From the NCBI GenBank assembly GCA_027038335.1, contig JALVWI010000297.1:1-6629 (forward strand): 6,629 nucleotides of DNA. The letters are read 5' to 3'. Made by a program: the position numbers and the translations under genes. This document shows, one piece after another, positions 5,505 through 6,629 of the stretch. Position 1 is the stretch's first letter. Every line of letters begins with the position of its first letter. Below the pieces are notes generated by a model, which saw nothing but the letters and a program-made list of their open reading frames with translations, did not search any database and was not told the origin of the DNA. This DNA comes from Campylobacterales bacterium. Its GTDB lineage: Bacteria; Campylobacterota; Campylobacteria; Campylobacterales; JALSKU01.

Positions 5505-6629
5505 TTACTCACTCTTTTGTATAATTTTAAATGTAAAATATTTGGATGTAAAATTACTATTGCCTATCTTTGAAAATTGGATAAGTGTAGCTTGTATATT
5601 TTTTACTTCCATATACAAAAGTCCAAGAGCAAGTCTGCTTTCAAAATTATTTGGATCTGTCAACTTAGCAAGTTCAAGCAGTGCTATGGCATTTGCATTA
5701 TGTTTTGCTCCTATAGAAGCGACTGCAGCAAGAAAAAGAGTGCTTGTATCTTTTTGTTTGTAAGTATCTATTAGCTCATTGTATATCGCATAAGCTTCTT
5801 CATAATTGCCGGTATAAATATCAACATAACCTAGAGCTTGCATGATACCTATAACATCATCATTTTCATCTTGCAACTGATGTTCAAGTATATCTCTTAC
5901 ATAATAAAGCATACCTGCGATATGCAAAGCATTTATATAAATTTCTCTAGCAATAACCGGTCCATAAAAAAGAGATCTTAAGTTTGTATCTTTTTTTAAA
6001 AAAGTTTTTTGAATCTCTTTTGCAAAATACTCTATATTTTTACCATAAGTTTTTGCACTATCGTACAAAAGCTCTGCTATCATATCTCTTGGTAGTTTTG
6101 TTTTAAGTGTTAATGATTTTTGGATAAAAAGCTTTCTTATATTTGAATTTTTTGCAACAATAGCATCAAAAATAAGATTTAACGGTTTGTTAGAGTTATC
6201 TGCTTCAGCAAAATTAGCCGCAGAGATATAGTTATTTTTTGAAAAATCCATCATAGCAAAATAAAACTTTTTATTTTTTGTAACATGATCATTGCTCAAA
6301 TCATTTGAAACCTCTTCACTTAGTTTTGTATTGTCCTTATGTATCAACTCTTTTGTCATGATAGCAAATAAACCGGAGAGGTAATTTTTACTATTTAAAT
6401 GATAACTTTTAATAAAATTTTTATATGCACTTGTATAGTCTCCCATTTGTGCATAAGTAAGCCCGAGATCATAAAAAAGTGTAGAGTGGTTTGGATATTT
6501 GCCTTTTAATGATTTAAATATAACATTTGCTTCATTTATCTTATAATCAAGTGCTTTTTTTATCCCTTTAGCTATCATTTTATTGACTTTTGATATATTT
6601 GAGCTTTGAGAAAGAAGAAGAAGTGCATT
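5505..6629 (-). CDS. Tetratricopeptide-repeat protein, 5' part beyond the window (partial)
   Basis: 374 residues are visible, and the frame stays open to the right edge. An ATG at 6578 exists, but it has no ribosome site, and the 17 codons before it are open (ending SSNISKVNK). A repeat-like helix pair already begins at that Met, so the true start is probably outside. Counting from that Met, clear TPR-like units (34-residue helix pairs for protein binding) are at about 32-65, 242-275 and 278-311, with weaker ones at about 1-30 and 312-345. Residues 70-240 are helical-looking without clear repeats. No catalytic motif, lipobox or membrane segment is visible; the only hydrophobic patch is NALLLLS at the extreme edge. 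Function is unknown; TPR proteins usually act as scaffolds. The stop codon directly touches the GTG of the flavoprotein gene, so the two are probably co-transcribed. Confidence 0.8.
   Translation of the reverse strand, partial: NALLLLSQSSNISKVNKMIAKGIKKALDYKINEANVIFKSLKGKYPNHSTLFYDLGLTYAQMGDYTSAYKNFIKSYHLNSKNYLSGLFAIMTKELIHKDNTKLSEEVSNDLSNDHVTKNKKFYFAMMDFSKNNYISAANFAEADNSNKPLNLIFDAIVAKNSNIRKLFIQKSLTLKTKLPRDMIAELLYDSAKTYGKNIEYFAKEIQKTFLKKDTNLRSLFYGPVIAREIYINALHIAGMLYYVRDILEHQLQDENDDVIGIMQALGYVDIYTGNYEEAYAIYNELIDTYKQKDTSTLFLAAVASIGAKHNANAIALLELAKLTDPNNFESRLALGLLYMEVKNIQATLIQFSKIGNSNFTSKYFTFKIIQKSE

Noticed and set aside
5485..5774. Plus-strand frames of 92 and 65 codons opposite the end of the TPR gene
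   Set aside because: The coding strand has clear TPR units here, and the junction of two real genes falls within the region. No ribosome site or recognisable product is seen.
1..6629. Search for a mobile element, defence system, CRISPR array, tRNA or rRNA
   Set aside because: No transposase, integrase, direct repeats with regular spacing, cloverleaf or rRNA-like sequence was seen. Base and codon use is uniform across all genes, giving no sign of recent transfer.

Overview
The window is about two-thirds A+T and densely coded, with no gap longer than 16 bases between genes. The gene content points to a bacterium of the Campylobacterota (epsilon-class; for example Sulfurimonas, Sulfurospirillum, Arcobacter or Campylobacter relatives). 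The main evidence is an HP1021/Cj1608-type orphan response regulator, followed by a sulfate-adenylyltransferase-like gene and pgpA. From memory this matches the Cj1607(ispDF)-Cj1608-Cj1609-Cj1610(pgpA) order of Campylobacter jejuni. The genus cannot be fixed from this sequence alone.

Left half, plus strand (1-2602): the likely last codons of ispDF; an atypical response regulator (36-932) that lacks the phospho-acceptor aspartate; a protein built like ATP sulfurylase but without its sulfate-binding arginines (910-2109), whose start lies 23 bases inside the regulator gene; and phosphatidylglycerophosphatase A (2126-2602). Spacing and overlaps suggest one transcript entering from the left of the window.

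Right half, minus strand (2577-6629): read from the right edge, these are the 3' part of a tetratricopeptide-repeat protein, a HI0933/YhiN-family flavoprotein, and an MsbA-type ABC exporter. All three are in the same reading frame. They are separated by one stop codon (TAA-GTG) and by a stop plus one codon (TAA-AAA-TTG), and both internal starts are non-AUG. They look like one leftward transcript whose promoter is outside the window. The two transcripts converge, and the last 26 bases of pgpA and the exporter gene overlap, leaving no room for a conventional intergenic terminator.

Functional picture: most genes here are housekeeping. PgpA completes phosphatidylglycerol synthesis, and MsbA-type exporters flip lipid A core across the inner membrane, so the convergent pair is envelope-related, though on opposite strands. 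The parts that deserve a second look are the regulator, whose middle region reads like a collapsed NtrC-type AAA+ domain, and the adenylyltransferase-like protein, whose fold signature and zinc site are kept while its sulfate pocket is not. No RNA gene, CRISPR array, mobile element, attachment site or origin was seen.
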